Shown piece by piece: positions 1 to 7,742 of a stretch of DNA of 47,413 nucleotides. Where the stretch lies: NCBI GenBank assembly GCA_944340905.1, contig CALVLT010000016.1:1-47413 (forward strand). The letters are read 5' to 3'. This stretch comes from an uncultured Clostridia bacterium. GTDB taxonomy: Bacteria; Bacillota; Clostridia; Christensenellales; Borkfalkiaceae. Within the stretch, counting starts at the first letter, position 1, and each line of letters starts with the position of its first letter. Under the pieces are notes generated by a model. That model had not been told where the DNA came from, did no database searches, and saw only the letters and a list, made by a program, of their open reading frames with translations. Made by a program: the position numbers and the translations under genes.

Positions 1-388
1 CTTGCAGAAGTATTCCGTAGCCGTGGCGCACGAGAACCGAAGGTTTGATGTAGCGCGCAGCGCGAAGTTATGACGGTTCTTCAGGCTTGTCTACGTCATT
101 CAGAGCGAAACAACTATAAATCCGCAGCACTCACAAAAAAAGCTTTGCAAGCAAATCTTTTTTGTGAAAAGGGTGAAAAGCGCGTTATGCGCATCAGCGC
201 AGTGCGCTGTGCGCGCGCTTTGAACTAAGGATTTTGCATTATCAGTGCAAAATCCGTGCCCGAAGGAGGCACTTCACCTTGGTGCCGCCAAGATGGCAGA
301 AGGTCAAGACGTGGTGTTCGGCTTTGCCGAATACCCGTGTCCACCTTCTTGCCGCGACGCGAGTCCCCTCCTACATTGTCTTACAAGC
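1..388 (+). repeat. Mosaic hairpin repeat, copy R1
   Basis: This gene-free stretch is a copy of the intergenic mosaic repeat. Bases 168-388 are nearly identical to 27505-27722. Bases 1-75 match the module at 12271-12345 and 20627-20701. It contains hairpins at 27-47, 132-166, 229-255, 277-292 and 313-335. The end near 372-388 carries the recurrent ATTGTCTTA motif. Short open frames across it are conserved only because the DNA is repeated, so no gene is called. The copy may extend left of the window. Confidence 0.85.
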
Positions 389-389
389 A

Positions 390-426
390 AAAACAGCCTT
401 CCAGAGCGGGAGGGCTGTTTTATTTT
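390..426 (-). terminator. Terminator of the cardiolipin synthase gene
   Basis: An inverted repeat (ACAGCCTTCC with GGGAGGGCTGT, one wobble pair) is flanked by T-runs on both strands. It lies about 60 bases past the cls stop on the minus strand and separates that gene from repeat R1. Confidence 0.75.
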
Positions 427-486
427 TGCGTTACTTTGCGAGGACCGCCGCGCATGGCGCATTCCAAAAGAAACACCGTTCCTTTC

Positions 487-2061
487 TTAAAAAAGAGGGG
501 CGAAGAGTTTGGCGATCTCGCAGGCCCAGCGCCAAATGACGTTCTTTTTGGCGTCCTCCGTCGTCTGGCGGCGGGAGACGGCGAACGTCTTTTCAAAGTC
601 CTCTTTCATGGCGGACAGCGCCTTCGTCCTGTACATGAGCACCGCGTCCTCATAGTGGTGGATAAAGGAGCGGTAATCCAGGTTGACCGTGCCGACCACG
701 CCCACCATGTCGTCTGCAAGGAACCCCTTGGCATGCACGAACCCGGGCGTATATTCATACAGTTTCACGCCGCCGCGGATGAGCGCCATGTAGTTGGAGC
801 GGGTGAGCGCGAAGGCGATCTTCTTATCGGGGATATGCGGCACGATGATGCGCACGTCCACGCCGCGCTCGGCGGCGAGAATGAGCGCCTCGCGCATGCG
901 GTAGTCGATGATGAGATAGGGCGTCATGATCCACAAATACCCGCGCGCCATGTTGATGATGTTGATATACACGTCCTCGCAGACGCTGCGCGGATAGACG
1001 GGCCGCGGACCGCCGCCGTACGGCTGTACGTATCCCTCGCCCTCAAAACGAGTATACGTCTTGGGAATATAGGGTGCAAAGTCCTCCCCCTCCCCCTTTG
1101 TGGCAAGGTTCCACAGCTTAAGAAACATCAGGAGCAGCCCCTTGACGCCCTCACCCTCCAGGCGGACAGCGGTGTCCTTCCAATGGCCGAAGGGGGAATC
1201 GATGTTCACATACTCGTCGGCAAGGTTGATGCCGCCCGTATAGCCCACCTTCCCGTCGATGACGGCGATCTTGCGGTGGTCGCGGTTGTTGTGCACGTTG
1301 GTGACGACGGGCACGAAGGGGTTGAACTTGACGCACTTGATGCCCATCTTCTGGATCTTCCTGTGATAGGCGAGATGCACCCTGCCCATGCAGCCGATGT
1401 CGTCGTACATGAACCGCACCTCGACGCCCTCCTTCACCTTGCGCGCGAGCAAGTCCAGAACGGCGTTCCAGAACTCCCCCTTCTTGATGATGAAGTACTC
1501 CATGAAGATGTACTTTTCCGCCCGCTCCAGATCGGCGAGCAGCGCGTCGCGGAACTGCTCGCCCACGGCGTAGTACTCCGTCATGGTGCCATCGTAGATG
1601 CGGGCGGCGGGATTGACGGACAGGAGTGCCTCGCCCACGTCGGAAAAGCGGCGGACCTGTCCGGAGAACGCCTCGGGAACGGGCGCGCTTTGCTCGAACA
1701 CCGCCGCGCGCCCGCTCATAACGAGCGCCTTCTTGCGCATGCGCTTGCTGGGGCGATGAGAGGAGAACACGGCGTAGATCGCCACGCCGAACACGTTGAA
1801 GAAGACGATGCACACGATCCACGGGATCTTGGTTTCGGGCACCATGTCGCGGTTGGCGGCATGCAGAACGGTGAGGAATGTGACGATCCAGCCCAGCGCC
1901 GTCATACCGAACGTGATCCAGGGCGCGGCGGCGGGATAGAGCTCGCTCAACCATGCAGAGAGCAGCCAGAACAGCCCGACGATGACGAGCACGTCGAGCG
2001 TGAAGATGAGGATGATCGCCAATGCGACGAACGCAAAACGGCTGAACAGTTTTTTGAGCAT
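487..2061 (-). CDS. cls: Cardiolipin synthase (phospholipase D superfamily)
   Basis: A 524-residue membrane enzyme expected to condense two phosphatidylglycerol molecules into cardiolipin and glycerol. Three hydrophobic segments (about residues 9-36, 48-70 and 80-98) form the N-terminal anchor. Two HKD motifs follow, at H262-K264-D269 (HRKIAVID) and H443-K445-D450 (HAKGFLAD), each with downstream G/N-rich residues typical of bacterial Cls. Length is close to the family norm (about 480-520). The start follows a GGGAGGGG ribosome site. The gene stands alone: the LRR-type gene lies upstream on the same strand with about 70 bases between. A secondary phosphatidyltransferase role cannot be excluded, but the three-segment N-terminus plus two HKD motifs is standard for ClsA-type enzymes. 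Confidence 0.93.
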   Translation of the reverse strand: MLKKLFSRFAFVALAIILIFTLDVLVIVGLFWLLSAWLSELYPAAAPWITFGMTALGWIVTFLTVLHAANRDMVPETKIPWIVCIVFFNVFGVAIYAVFSSHRPSKRMRKKALVMSGRAAVFEQSAPVPEAFSGQVRRFSDVGEALLSVNPAARIYDGTMTEYYAVGEQFRDALLADLERAEKYIFMEYFIIKKGEFWNAVLDLLARKVKEGVEVRFMYDDIGCMGRVHLAYHRKIQKMGIKCVKFNPFVPVVTNVHNNRDHRKIAVIDGKVGYTGGINLADEYVNIDSPFGHWKDTAVRLEGEGVKGLLLMFLKLWNLATKGEGEDFAPYIPKTYTRFEGEGYVQPYGGGPRPVYPRSVCEDVYINIINMARGYLWIMTPYLIIDYRMREALILAAERGVDVRIIVPHIPDKKIAFALTRSNYMALIRGGVKLYEYTPGFVHAKGFLADDMVGVVGTVNLDYRSFIHHYEDAVLMYRTKALSAMKEDFEKTFAVSRRQTTEDAKKNVIWRWACEIAKLFAPLF

Positions 2062-2131
2062 GCGTCCCCTCCCGGAGCTTGTCCTGTTCTGAACAACCTT
2101 TATATGTGATTATACCCGCTTGCGGCGCATT

Positions 2132-3205
2132 TCAATCACGCGTATACAGGGTACACCCGCAGGCGAGCGTGCGCGCGGCGTATTCCCCCGAGAGGACCAC
2201 GTCCCGCCGCGGCGTGTGCAGCGTGCGCAGCGCGGGCGCTCCGAGGAATGCCTGCCGCGCGATGTCCTGCGCGTCTACGCCGCACGCCGTGATCTCTTCG
2301 ACGGCGGAACAGGCATAGAAGGCATACGCAACGAGCACGCCGCCCGTCACCGTCACCCTTTTCAGCGTCTCAGGCACGCAGTAGCGCCCGTTGTCCGAAA
2401 ACAGGTGTGCGAATTCCCCGCGGAAGTCCGACCCCGCGCCCCCTGCACTGCTGCCAGCAAAGGGCACCGTCACCTTCTCGAGCGCACTGCACGCGAGCAG
2501 CGCGCCCTCGTCCGCAAAGGCGGCGGACGGCAAAACGAGCGCCTCGGCCACGGGCATGCCGCACACGATGCGCCGCCCTCCCGCCGTATCCAGCGTGAGG
2601 ACGCCCTGCGAAAAGGCGTAGGGCGCGGGCAGGGAGACGGACGAGACGCACGTTCCGACAAGATCGTGCGCGGTGAGCGTCCCCGCATCGCGAAAGACGA
2701 GCCGCTGTGTCCCCAGCTGCGCGAGCACCTGCGCGGCGGGCGGATCGGAAAAGAGCGTGAGCGTGTCTGCATAGGGGCGCGCCGAAAGCTGCGTGCGGGC
2801 GACGGCGTTCCCCGTCCAGGAAAACCACTCACCGTCCGCATACCACAGCCGCGCGGAATACGTCCGCCATACCGCCGCGCGCTCGATGCGCGAAAGCCCC
2901 TGCCCCGAGAGGGACAGGAGCTGCGCAAGGCTGCCCTCCTCGAGCATAGGCAGCAGCGCGCGGTACGCCTGCGTGGGAGGGATCGTCCCCTGAACGCCCC
3001 CTTGTTCCAACAGAACGCCCTCCTCACCTGCGCCGACGAGCGCGGCATATGCCGCGGCATAGTCAAGCGCCTGTTCCCCCGTCTCCCAGCGGCAGAGGTA
3101 CTCCTCCCGCAAAGCGCCCACCGAGGCGGGCAGCGGAAAGAGGAGCGCCGCCGCCCAGCCGAGCAGCAGCGCCGCCGCCAGAAGGGACGCCGCGGCGCGC
3201 CTCAC
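2132..3205 (-). CDS. Membrane-anchored or secreted LRR (BspA-like) protein
   Basis: A 357-residue protein. The open frame continues further upstream, but that part lies inside trmL in another frame. The GTG at 3205 gives a 4-base GTGA overlap with the trmL stop and places an Ala/Leu-rich signal or anchor segment (about residues 4-27) at the N-terminus, so this start is chosen. The middle has no family I recognise. The C-terminal third has SALEKVTVP, TLKRVTVTG and APALRTLHTP segments resembling the short leucine-rich repeats of BspA-type surface proteins, with cysteine-rich stretches (YACSAVEEITACG). Overlap with trmL suggests translational coupling. Role unknown; a surface or interaction protein is the likely class. 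Confidence 0.6.
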   Translation of the reverse strand: MRRAAASLLAAALLLGWAAALLFPLPASVGALREEYLCRWETGEQALDYAAAYAALVGAGEEGVLLEQGGVQGTIPPTQAYRALLPMLEEGSLAQLLSLSGQGLSRIERAAVWRTYSARLWYADGEWFSWTGNAVARTQLSARPYADTLTLFSDPPAAQVLAQLGTQRLVFRDAGTLTAHDLVGTCVSSVSLPAPYAFSQGVLTLDTAGGRRIVCGMPVAEALVLPSAAFADEGALLACSALEKVTVPFAGSSAGGAGSDFRGEFAHLFSDNGRYCVPETLKRVTVTGGVLVAYAFYACSAVEEITACGVDAQDIARQAFLGAPALRTLHTPRRDVVLSGEYAARTLACGCTLYTRD

Positions 3206-3693
3206 CAGTGCAGGCGGTGCAGCTGCCCCGCCTCCTCCAATCCCGCAAAATCGTTCTGCCGCAGCCCTTCGTAGACGGCGATCGCAACGCTGTTGGCAAG
3301 GTTGAGGCTGCGCGCCCCCTCCCGCATGGGAATGCGCACGCATGCGTCCGCGTGCTCGAAAAGAAACTCCTCCTCCAGCCCGCGCGTTTCCTTTCCGAAC
3401 ACGAGGAAATCCCCCTTGCGCAGGTCCGCCTGCGTATATGTCCTGCGCGCCTTGGTGGTGAACAGATGCATGCGCGCCTCGGAATATGCCGCAAGGAAGG
3501 CGGCAAGGCCGTCGTGCACGCGCACGTCCACAAGGTGCCAGTAATCCAGCCCCGCGCGCTTCAAGTATTTGTCCGACAGCTCGAATCCGAGCGGCCGCAC
3601 CAGGTGCAGCACGCAGCCCGTGGCGGCGCACGTGCGCGCGATATTGCCCGCGTTCTGCGGGATCTCCGGCTCTACCAACACGACATGAAACAT
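3202..3693 (-). CDS. trmL: tRNA (cytidine/uridine-34-2'-O)-methyltransferase TrmL
   Basis: A 163-residue SPOUT-class methyltransferase. It starts MFHVVLVEPEIPQNAGNIAR, the characteristic TrmL N-terminus, and carries the knot-region motifs VFGKETRGL and VRIPMREGARSLNLANSVAI. TrmL uses S-adenosylmethionine to methylate the ribose of wobble nucleotide 34 of certain leucine tRNAs, in the cytoplasm. Length matches the family (about 155-165). A TTGCAA-17-TAAAAT promoter lies 120-150 bases upstream, giving a leader of about 115 bases. The stop overlaps the start of the downstream LRR-type gene. An alternative upstream in-frame start exists, but it would add residues unlike the family. Confidence 0.93.
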   Translation of the reverse strand: MFHVVLVEPEIPQNAGNIARTCAATGCVLHLVRPLGFELSDKYLKRAGLDYWHLVDVRVHDGLAAFLAAYSEARMHLFTTKARRTYTQADLRKGDFLVFGKETRGLEEEFLFEHADACVRIPMREGARSLNLANSVAIAVYEGLRQNDFAGLEEAGQLHRLHW

Positions 3694-3814
3694 ACTTTTC
3701 TCCCGGATCAACGACCAGGCCGCTCCCCCATCCGCGGCAGGCGTTCTCCCTTCCGACAGGGCGGTTGCGGGGAAACGGAGAGCTTGTCTCCCTCCGACGG
3801 CGGCGTTTTCCTCT

Positions 3815-3843
3815 ATTTTACGACAAAATCCGACATTTTGCAA
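3815..3843 (-). promoter_or_regulatory. Sigma-A promoter for trmL
   Basis: On the minus strand TTGCAA (3838-3843), a 17-base spacer and TAAAAT (3815-3820) face trmL. The promoter lies back to back with the plus-strand promoter at 3903. Confidence 0.65.
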
Positions 3844-3902
3844 GAGCGCATATCGCATTTCAAAATATTTTACGCCCGCAGAAAGGAATTAAATAAAAAT
3901 AC

Positions 3903-3931
3903 TTGACATTCACAGGCAATTCCTCTATAAT
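3903..3931 (+). promoter_or_regulatory. Consensus sigma-A promoter of a short transcription unit
   Basis: TTGACA (3903-3908), exactly 17 bases, then TATAAT (3926-3931): full consensus at both hexamers. No recognised gene starts downstream before the terminator at 3990-4019. Confidence 0.85.
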
Positions 3932-3937
3932 GAAATC

Positions 3938-4020
3938 GTCCATCGGGGGACATGAAGTTCGATTATCCGAATCCATATTTTTTCTCATTAAAAGGCCGGG
4001 CGGCAACGCCCGGTCTTTTA
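3938..4020 (+). ncRNA. Candidate small RNA (about 82 nt)
   Basis: A perfect promoter and a perfect intrinsic terminator bracket about 82 bases. Inside, TTCG and CGAA arms near 3958-3972 could form a short stem. An ATG at 3952 opens a frame, but the G-run before it is only one base away, too close for a good ribosome site. That frame also runs through the terminator into repeat DNA. A non-coding RNA is therefore the better reading. No known RNA family is recognised. Confidence 0.55.
3990..4019 (+). terminator. Terminator of the candidate small RNA
   Basis: AAAAGGCCGGGCG and CGCCCGGTCTTTT arms around a GCAA tetraloop, with a T-run. This is a strong intrinsic terminator, and because of the A-run it could work in both directions. 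Confidence 0.85.
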
Positions 4021-4021
4021 A

Positions 4022-4110
4022 TCGCTCTGTGTCGTCTTAGGGGCATGAAAACGCGAGGGGATTCCTTCGTCGCCTTCGGCTCCTCTGAATGACGGTTCTT
4101 CATGCCCGTA
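4022..4110 (+). repeat. Mosaic repeat fragment
   Basis: A short fragment of the mosaic family: the GTCTTAGGGGCA motif, then GAGGGGATTCCTTCGTCG and CTGAATGACGGTTCTTC as in the copies at 11210-11345 and 61-95. The remaining bases to 4228 hold no recognisable gene. Confidence 0.7.
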
Positions 4111-4228
4111 TTGCGCACCCTCACAAAAAGCGGCGCGGCGGCATGTTGCCGCCGCGCCCTCTCCTTGTTCGTTCAGCTCAGACGGCTGCTCCGCGCCCGA
4201 TCAACCCAAATGGCTGCCGAGTGTCCGA

Positions 4229-6100
4229 TCAGCTCAGATAGCTGCCCTGCGCGCTCTCGTGCACGCGGAAGATGCGCACTTCGTCGCCCGTATGCGCGTC
4301 GAGATAGAGAATGAACTGCTCTTCCCCGTACTTGCAGACGAACTCATAGGTGAGTACCTCCCTTCTTCCCAGCGGAATGAGCGCAAGATGCCCCGATTGC
4401 ACCTCGAGCGCGGAGGCGAGCTTTGCACGCGCCTCGCTCTGCGTCAGCGCCGGCGAAACTTCGCGCTTGCCGTGGTGGTTGACAAGGTACGCATGCGCGT
4501 CCATGCCGACCACGCGGCCCTTCTCCTCGCACACCCGCACGCGGATCATGTCGGGATAGGCGCGCACGCCGGAAATATCCGCAACATAGGTGATGGACGC
4601 CACGTTCCCCGCATCCGAGAACCAGACGGGCGTCAGACCCGTGTAGCCCAGCCGCGCAAGGTATTCCTGCGCGAGGGAGTCGCAGTTCTCTAAGGTGAAA
4701 TTCTTCTGCGTACAGACTTCATAGCTGTCAAAGAAGGCAAGCTTTCCGCCGTTCTTTGTGACCTGCGCAAAGTATTCGGTGCCGTTTTCGTCCGTCAGAA
4801 CGAAGTTATATGCCCTGAAGTCGCGCGCCATCGTCTCGCCCGTCATGCGCACGTCGGCGATGTGATAGCCCTCGAAACAGGAGCGCACCTTTTCTTCGGC
4901 GTCCGAGGCGCTCACCTCGGCAATGCCGATGATGGCGTTGTCGCCCACGTTGCCCTCGCCCGCAAACGGCGCATCGCCGATCTCCTCCGGCTTTTTCACG
5001 GCGCCCTGCCCGATCTCGGAAAGGCGCGCCCCGACGCCGCTCTCCTTGCCTTCGAAATACGCCGCAAGTTCTTCGGCGGGCGTGTGCAGCGCAAGGTCGT
5101 TCAGTTCGGTGCACAGCTTTGCGTTGGTCTCATACAGATAGGCGATGAGCTGCTGTTCGCGCTCCGTAAGGGCGCCGCCCGCGGAGAGTTTGCCGAGCAG
5201 CATGCGCGCGCACATGCCCGTGCGGTTGACGAAGGAAGAGATGTCCGTGCCCGTCGCCGCATCCACGGGGATCTTTTCGATGGCGCTCTCCATGAGCGCG
5301 GTATCCACCAGGATCTGCGTGAGCAGGGTGCGCTGTTCGCCCGTGCCGGAGGAGACGCGCAGCTTTGCAAAGTTATCGTCCAAATCCTCGGACACGGAGA
5401 CCAGCTCGTACAAGGTCGCGCGGTAGCCGTTTGCCGAGCGCATCGTCATATCACTCATGCGGAAGGAACCGACCGTGACGACCGCCGCCAGTGCAAGGCA
5501 TGCCGCCCCCAGAACGGAGACGGCGGCGATCCATCCCCCGATGCCGGGCGTGCGCGCTCTTCCGCCGCTCTTCTTTTCGCCGCGCTTTTTGGAACGGGAG
5601 GCGTCGCGCTTTTCCTGCGCCTTCTTTCTTGCCTCCTGCTTTTCCCTGAGCGCCGCCTCGCGAGCTTGCGCCTGTTGCTGCTTTTTTGCAAGACGTTCGC
5701 GCTTTTCGCGTGCAATGCGCGCCTTCTTTTCCGCCACGCTCTCCGTGGCGAGCATCTCGCGGCGCGCCGCCTTTGCCGCCTTCTTTTCGGCGCGGGCGCT
5801 CTTGATCTCGGCGCGCGCCTCCAGCCGCTTTTGCTTTGCCTCCAGCTTTTGCTGCATCTTTTTCTGCTTGGCCTGCGCCGCCTTCATGCGGGAGGCCTCC
5901 TTCTTTGCCGAACGCGCCTTGGCTGCCTCAAACCTTGCCTGCGCCGCCTCGCGCTCCGCCGCCTGCGCCTGCTCGCGCGCCTCCTGTGCCGCGTTCTTTG
6001 AAACGCTCTGCTTTTTGGCGCTCTGCTTGGCGGTCTTGTTTTCCACCGCCTCTACCTTTTCCGCCCCGCTCGAAACGTTGCTGCCGATTTTCTTCTCCAT
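4229..6100 (-). CDS. ypeB: Germination protein YpeB with extended charged N-terminus
   Basis: A 623-residue protein encoded directly after sleB, as in Bacillus. YpeB is needed in spores to localise and hold SleB in an inactive state until germination. The last 440 residues carry one transmembrane segment (about residues 189-212, WIAAVSVLGAACLALAAVVTV), then the YpeB region and PepSY-like repeats (segments such as DMIRVRVCEEKGRVVGMDAH and QFILYLDAHTGDEVRIF). Known YpeB proteins are about 450 residues. Here about 185 residues of Ala/Lys/Arg/Glu-rich, probably coiled-coil sequence precede the membrane segment. The start follows AAGGAGGAGAT. Assignment rests on synteny plus the C-terminal region. 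Confidence 0.85.
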   Translation of the reverse strand: MEKKIGSNVSSGAEKVEAVENKTAKQSAKKQSVSKNAAQEAREQAQAAEREAAQARFEAAKARSAKKEASRMKAAQAKQKKMQQKLEAKQKRLEARAEIKSARAEKKAAKAARREMLATESVAEKKARIAREKRERLAKKQQQAQAREAALREKQEARKKAQEKRDASRSKKRGEKKSGGRARTPGIGGWIAAVSVLGAACLALAAVVTVGSFRMSDMTMRSANGYRATLYELVSVSEDLDDNFAKLRVSSGTGEQRTLLTQILVDTALMESAIEKIPVDAATGTDISSFVNRTGMCARMLLGKLSAGGALTEREQQLIAYLYETNAKLCTELNDLALHTPAEELAAYFEGKESGVGARLSEIGQGAVKKPEEIGDAPFAGEGNVGDNAIIGIAEVSASDAEEKVRSCFEGYHIADVRMTGETMARDFRAYNFVLTDENGTEYFAQVTKNGGKLAFFDSYEVCTQKNFTLENCDSLAQEYLARLGYTGLTPVWFSDAGNVASITYVADISGVRAYPDMIRVRVCEEKGRVVGMDAHAYLVNHHGKREVSPALTQSEARAKLASALEVQSGHLALIPLGRREVLTYEFVCKYGEEQFILYLDAHTGDEVRIFRVHESAQGSYLS

Positions 6101-6109
6101 ATCTCCTCC

Positions 6110-6853
6110 TTATATCGCAAACACGTGCTTGCCGATCACCGTCACCGTCTGACGGCTGAAGATCCACGAGCTGGTCGCCACGGCGGGGTTGTAGTAATAC
6201 AGACACCCGTAGGTGGGGTCCCAGCCGTTCATGGCATCGCGCGCGGCGCGGTAGGCGGTGTCGTTCGGCTCTAAGTTGATCTGCCCGTCGTCCACCGCCG
6301 TGAACGCCCCCTTCTGATAGATAACGCCCGCGATCGTGTTGGGGAACTGCGGGCTCTTGACGCGGTTCATGATGACCGCGCCGATCGCCACCTGTCCCGT
6401 GTAGCTCTCCCCTCTGCCCTCAGCGTAGATGGCCTTTGCCATCAGATAGACGTCGGACGAGGTATAGCCGTTCACGCCGCCCGAGCCGCCAGAACTGTTC
6501 GAGCCGCCGCTGAGCGCGTTGTAGGAATCGTTCATGCCCAGCGCCTTGTAGGTGGCCTTTCCGACGATGCCGTCGGCGGTCAGGCCGTTCTTTTGCTGGA
6601 ACCGGATGACCGCTTTCTTGGTCCCCGCGCCGAAGATGCCGTCCACGGCGCCCGTGTAATACCCCCAGTTTTTCAGGCGGCGCTGCACTTCCTTGACCTC
6701 GCCGCCCGAACTGCCCTGCCGCAGGACCGCCGCGGGGGCTGCCGTCAGCTCGATCGCCGCCGGTTCCTGCGAGGCCGCCAGCGCAATGGTCCCCGCTGCC
6801 GCACTGCCGGCGAGCACGAGCGCCATCGCGCCGATCATCAAACCTTTCTTCAT
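6110..6853 (-). CDS. sleB: Spore cortex-lytic enzyme SleB
   Basis: A 247-residue secreted hydrolase that cleaves spore cortex peptidoglycan (a lytic transglycosylase on muramic-lactam cortex) during germination. Residues 1-27 are a signal peptide. Residues 44-105 form a PG_binding_1 domain (GEVKEVQRRLKNWGYYTG, VDGIFGAGTKKAVIRFQ). A Gly/Ser linker leads to the Hydrolase_2 catalytic domain with the expected glutamate at E145 in YAEGRGES. Length is typical. AGGAGG precedes the ATG. ypeB starts 9 bases after the stop, so the two are one operon. A weak forespore-type promoter is visible upstream. Confidence 0.95.
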   Translation of the reverse strand: MKKGLMIGAMALVLAGSAAAGTIALAASQEPAAIELTAAPAAVLRQGSSGGEVKEVQRRLKNWGYYTGAVDGIFGAGTKKAVIRFQQKNGLTADGIVGKATYKALGMNDSYNALSGGSNSSGGSGGVNGYTSSDVYLMAKAIYAEGRGESYTGQVAIGAVIMNRVKSPQFPNTIAGVIYQKGAFTAVDDGQINLEPNDTAYRAARDAMNGWDPTYGCLYYYNPAVATSSWIFSRQTVTVIGKHVFAI

Positions 6854-6869
6854 ACTGTCCTCCTATGCA

Positions 6870-6898
6870 TACCGTGTGCGGTTTGCAAAAAAATATGC
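6870..6898 (-). promoter_or_regulatory. Possible sigma-G-type promoter of sleB-ypeB
   Basis: On the minus strand GCATA (6894-6898), 17 bases, then CACGGTA (6870-6876). This partly fits the sigma-G pattern (GNATR, 17-18 bases, CATNHTA), and forespore expression is known for sleB. The -10 element has two mismatches, so this is tentative. Confidence 0.35.
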
Positions 6899-6904
6899 AC
6901 ATTG

Positions 6905-6937
6905 CCTTATTCGCGTTCTCTTGCCCCTAAGACAATG
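6905..6937 (-). repeat. Mosaic repeat fragment (reverse)
   Basis: The sequence reading TTGTCTTAGGGGCAAGAGAACGC on the minus strand (6909-6934) matches the shared end motif of the mosaic repeat at 11120-11142 and 12710-12735. No other module is present here. Confidence 0.65.
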
Positions 6938-6966
6938 AAAAAGCCTCCCCGGGGAAGGGAGGGCTT
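6938..6966 (-). terminator. Terminator of the sigma-factor operon
   Basis: On the minus strand AAGCCCTCCC pairs with GGGGAGGCTT, followed by a T-run. It lies about 60 bases after the stop of the 7024-7725 gene, so it ends the ECF sigma/C39/membrane-protein unit and shields sleB. Confidence 0.7.
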
Positions 6967-7023
6967 TGGCAAAAATTCAATTAAACTATGCCTGGCGGAC
7001 GGCGCCTTTTAAGACGGCGCTGT

Positions 7024-7725
7024 TCAAGCTGCAAACGTGAGCTGCAGCCACTCGTCAAATTGGTCGTTGATACTGCTGACTGTCCAATAGATCGTCACGT
7101 CCTCGTATTCCGAAAGGACATTGTATTCGGTTAAGCCGTATTGATCCGTTCCTCTTATCGCATAAGAAACTTGTATGTCATCTGCGTTGATATAATTATC
7201 TAAATTACTATATTGCCCTATATCGGAAGGAATAAAATATTCATTGAAAACAATTCGCGATTCTATGAAGTAATAATCTGACTCTGTTTGGAGTTCGCTG
7301 TTTATAACATACAATACCAATGAATCGTCGATGTAATACATCCCCTTTGCACTATCTATGATATTAAGTTCCAAAAAATAAGGAATATGTTGCTGACAAG
7401 TAGAGACATCTTCTTCCGTCATAGAAATAGAATAAATTTTGTCTTCTCCAAAAGTGAAATCAGGAATCGAGCCGGGCGTTGTGGATGAATGATCGCGCAA
7501 TACAAAAATGAGCGTGAGAATGAGCGCAAGCAGCACGGCTGCGCCCGCAAGCACGCCCCATCCCCAGGCGGGAAAGCGGCGTTTCGCCATGACGCGCCCG
7601 TTTTCGATCTGTTCCGACGATTGGGCGGGCTGCGGAAACCGATGGCGGTTTTCCGCCCGCCACGCCTCGTAGGAAGGTACGTCCTGCTTATATTTTTTTC
7701 TGAACGCCCGTTCAAATTTTCCCAT
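7024..7725 (-). CDS. Single-pass membrane protein, possible anti-sigma factor
   Basis: A 233-residue protein not recognised by sequence. The N-terminal 50 residues are hydrophilic and basic (cytosolic side). One transmembrane segment lies at about residues 55-76 (WGVLAGAAVLLALILTLIFVL). The C-terminal 155 residues look extracytoplasmic, rich in Tyr, Asp and Ser, with no cysteine pair or catalytic motif. It starts 17 bases after the C39-like peptidase stop, behind AAGGA. Position in a sigma-factor operon plus this topology fits an anti-sigma factor. I see no zinc-binding HxxxCxxC signature, so that role is inferred from context only. Codons are more AT-rich than in neighbours. Confidence 0.5.
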   Translation of the reverse strand: MGKFERAFRKKYKQDVPSYEAWRAENRHRFPQPAQSSEQIENGRVMAKRRFPAWGWGVLAGAAVLLALILTLIFVLRDHSSTTPGSIPDFTFGEDKIYSISMTEEDVSTCQQHIPYFLELNIIDSAKGMYYIDDSLVLYVINSELQTESDYYFIESRIVFNEYFIPSDIGQYSNLDNYINADDIQVSYAIRGTDQYGLTEYNVLSEYEDVTIYWTVSSINDQFDEWLQLTFAA

Positions 7726-7742
7726 ACGTTCCTTCTGAAATA

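Noticed and set aside
256-2109. 617-codon plus-strand frame
   Set aside because: It is antisense to the clear cardiolipin synthase gene. Long antisense frames are common in this GC-rich DNA.
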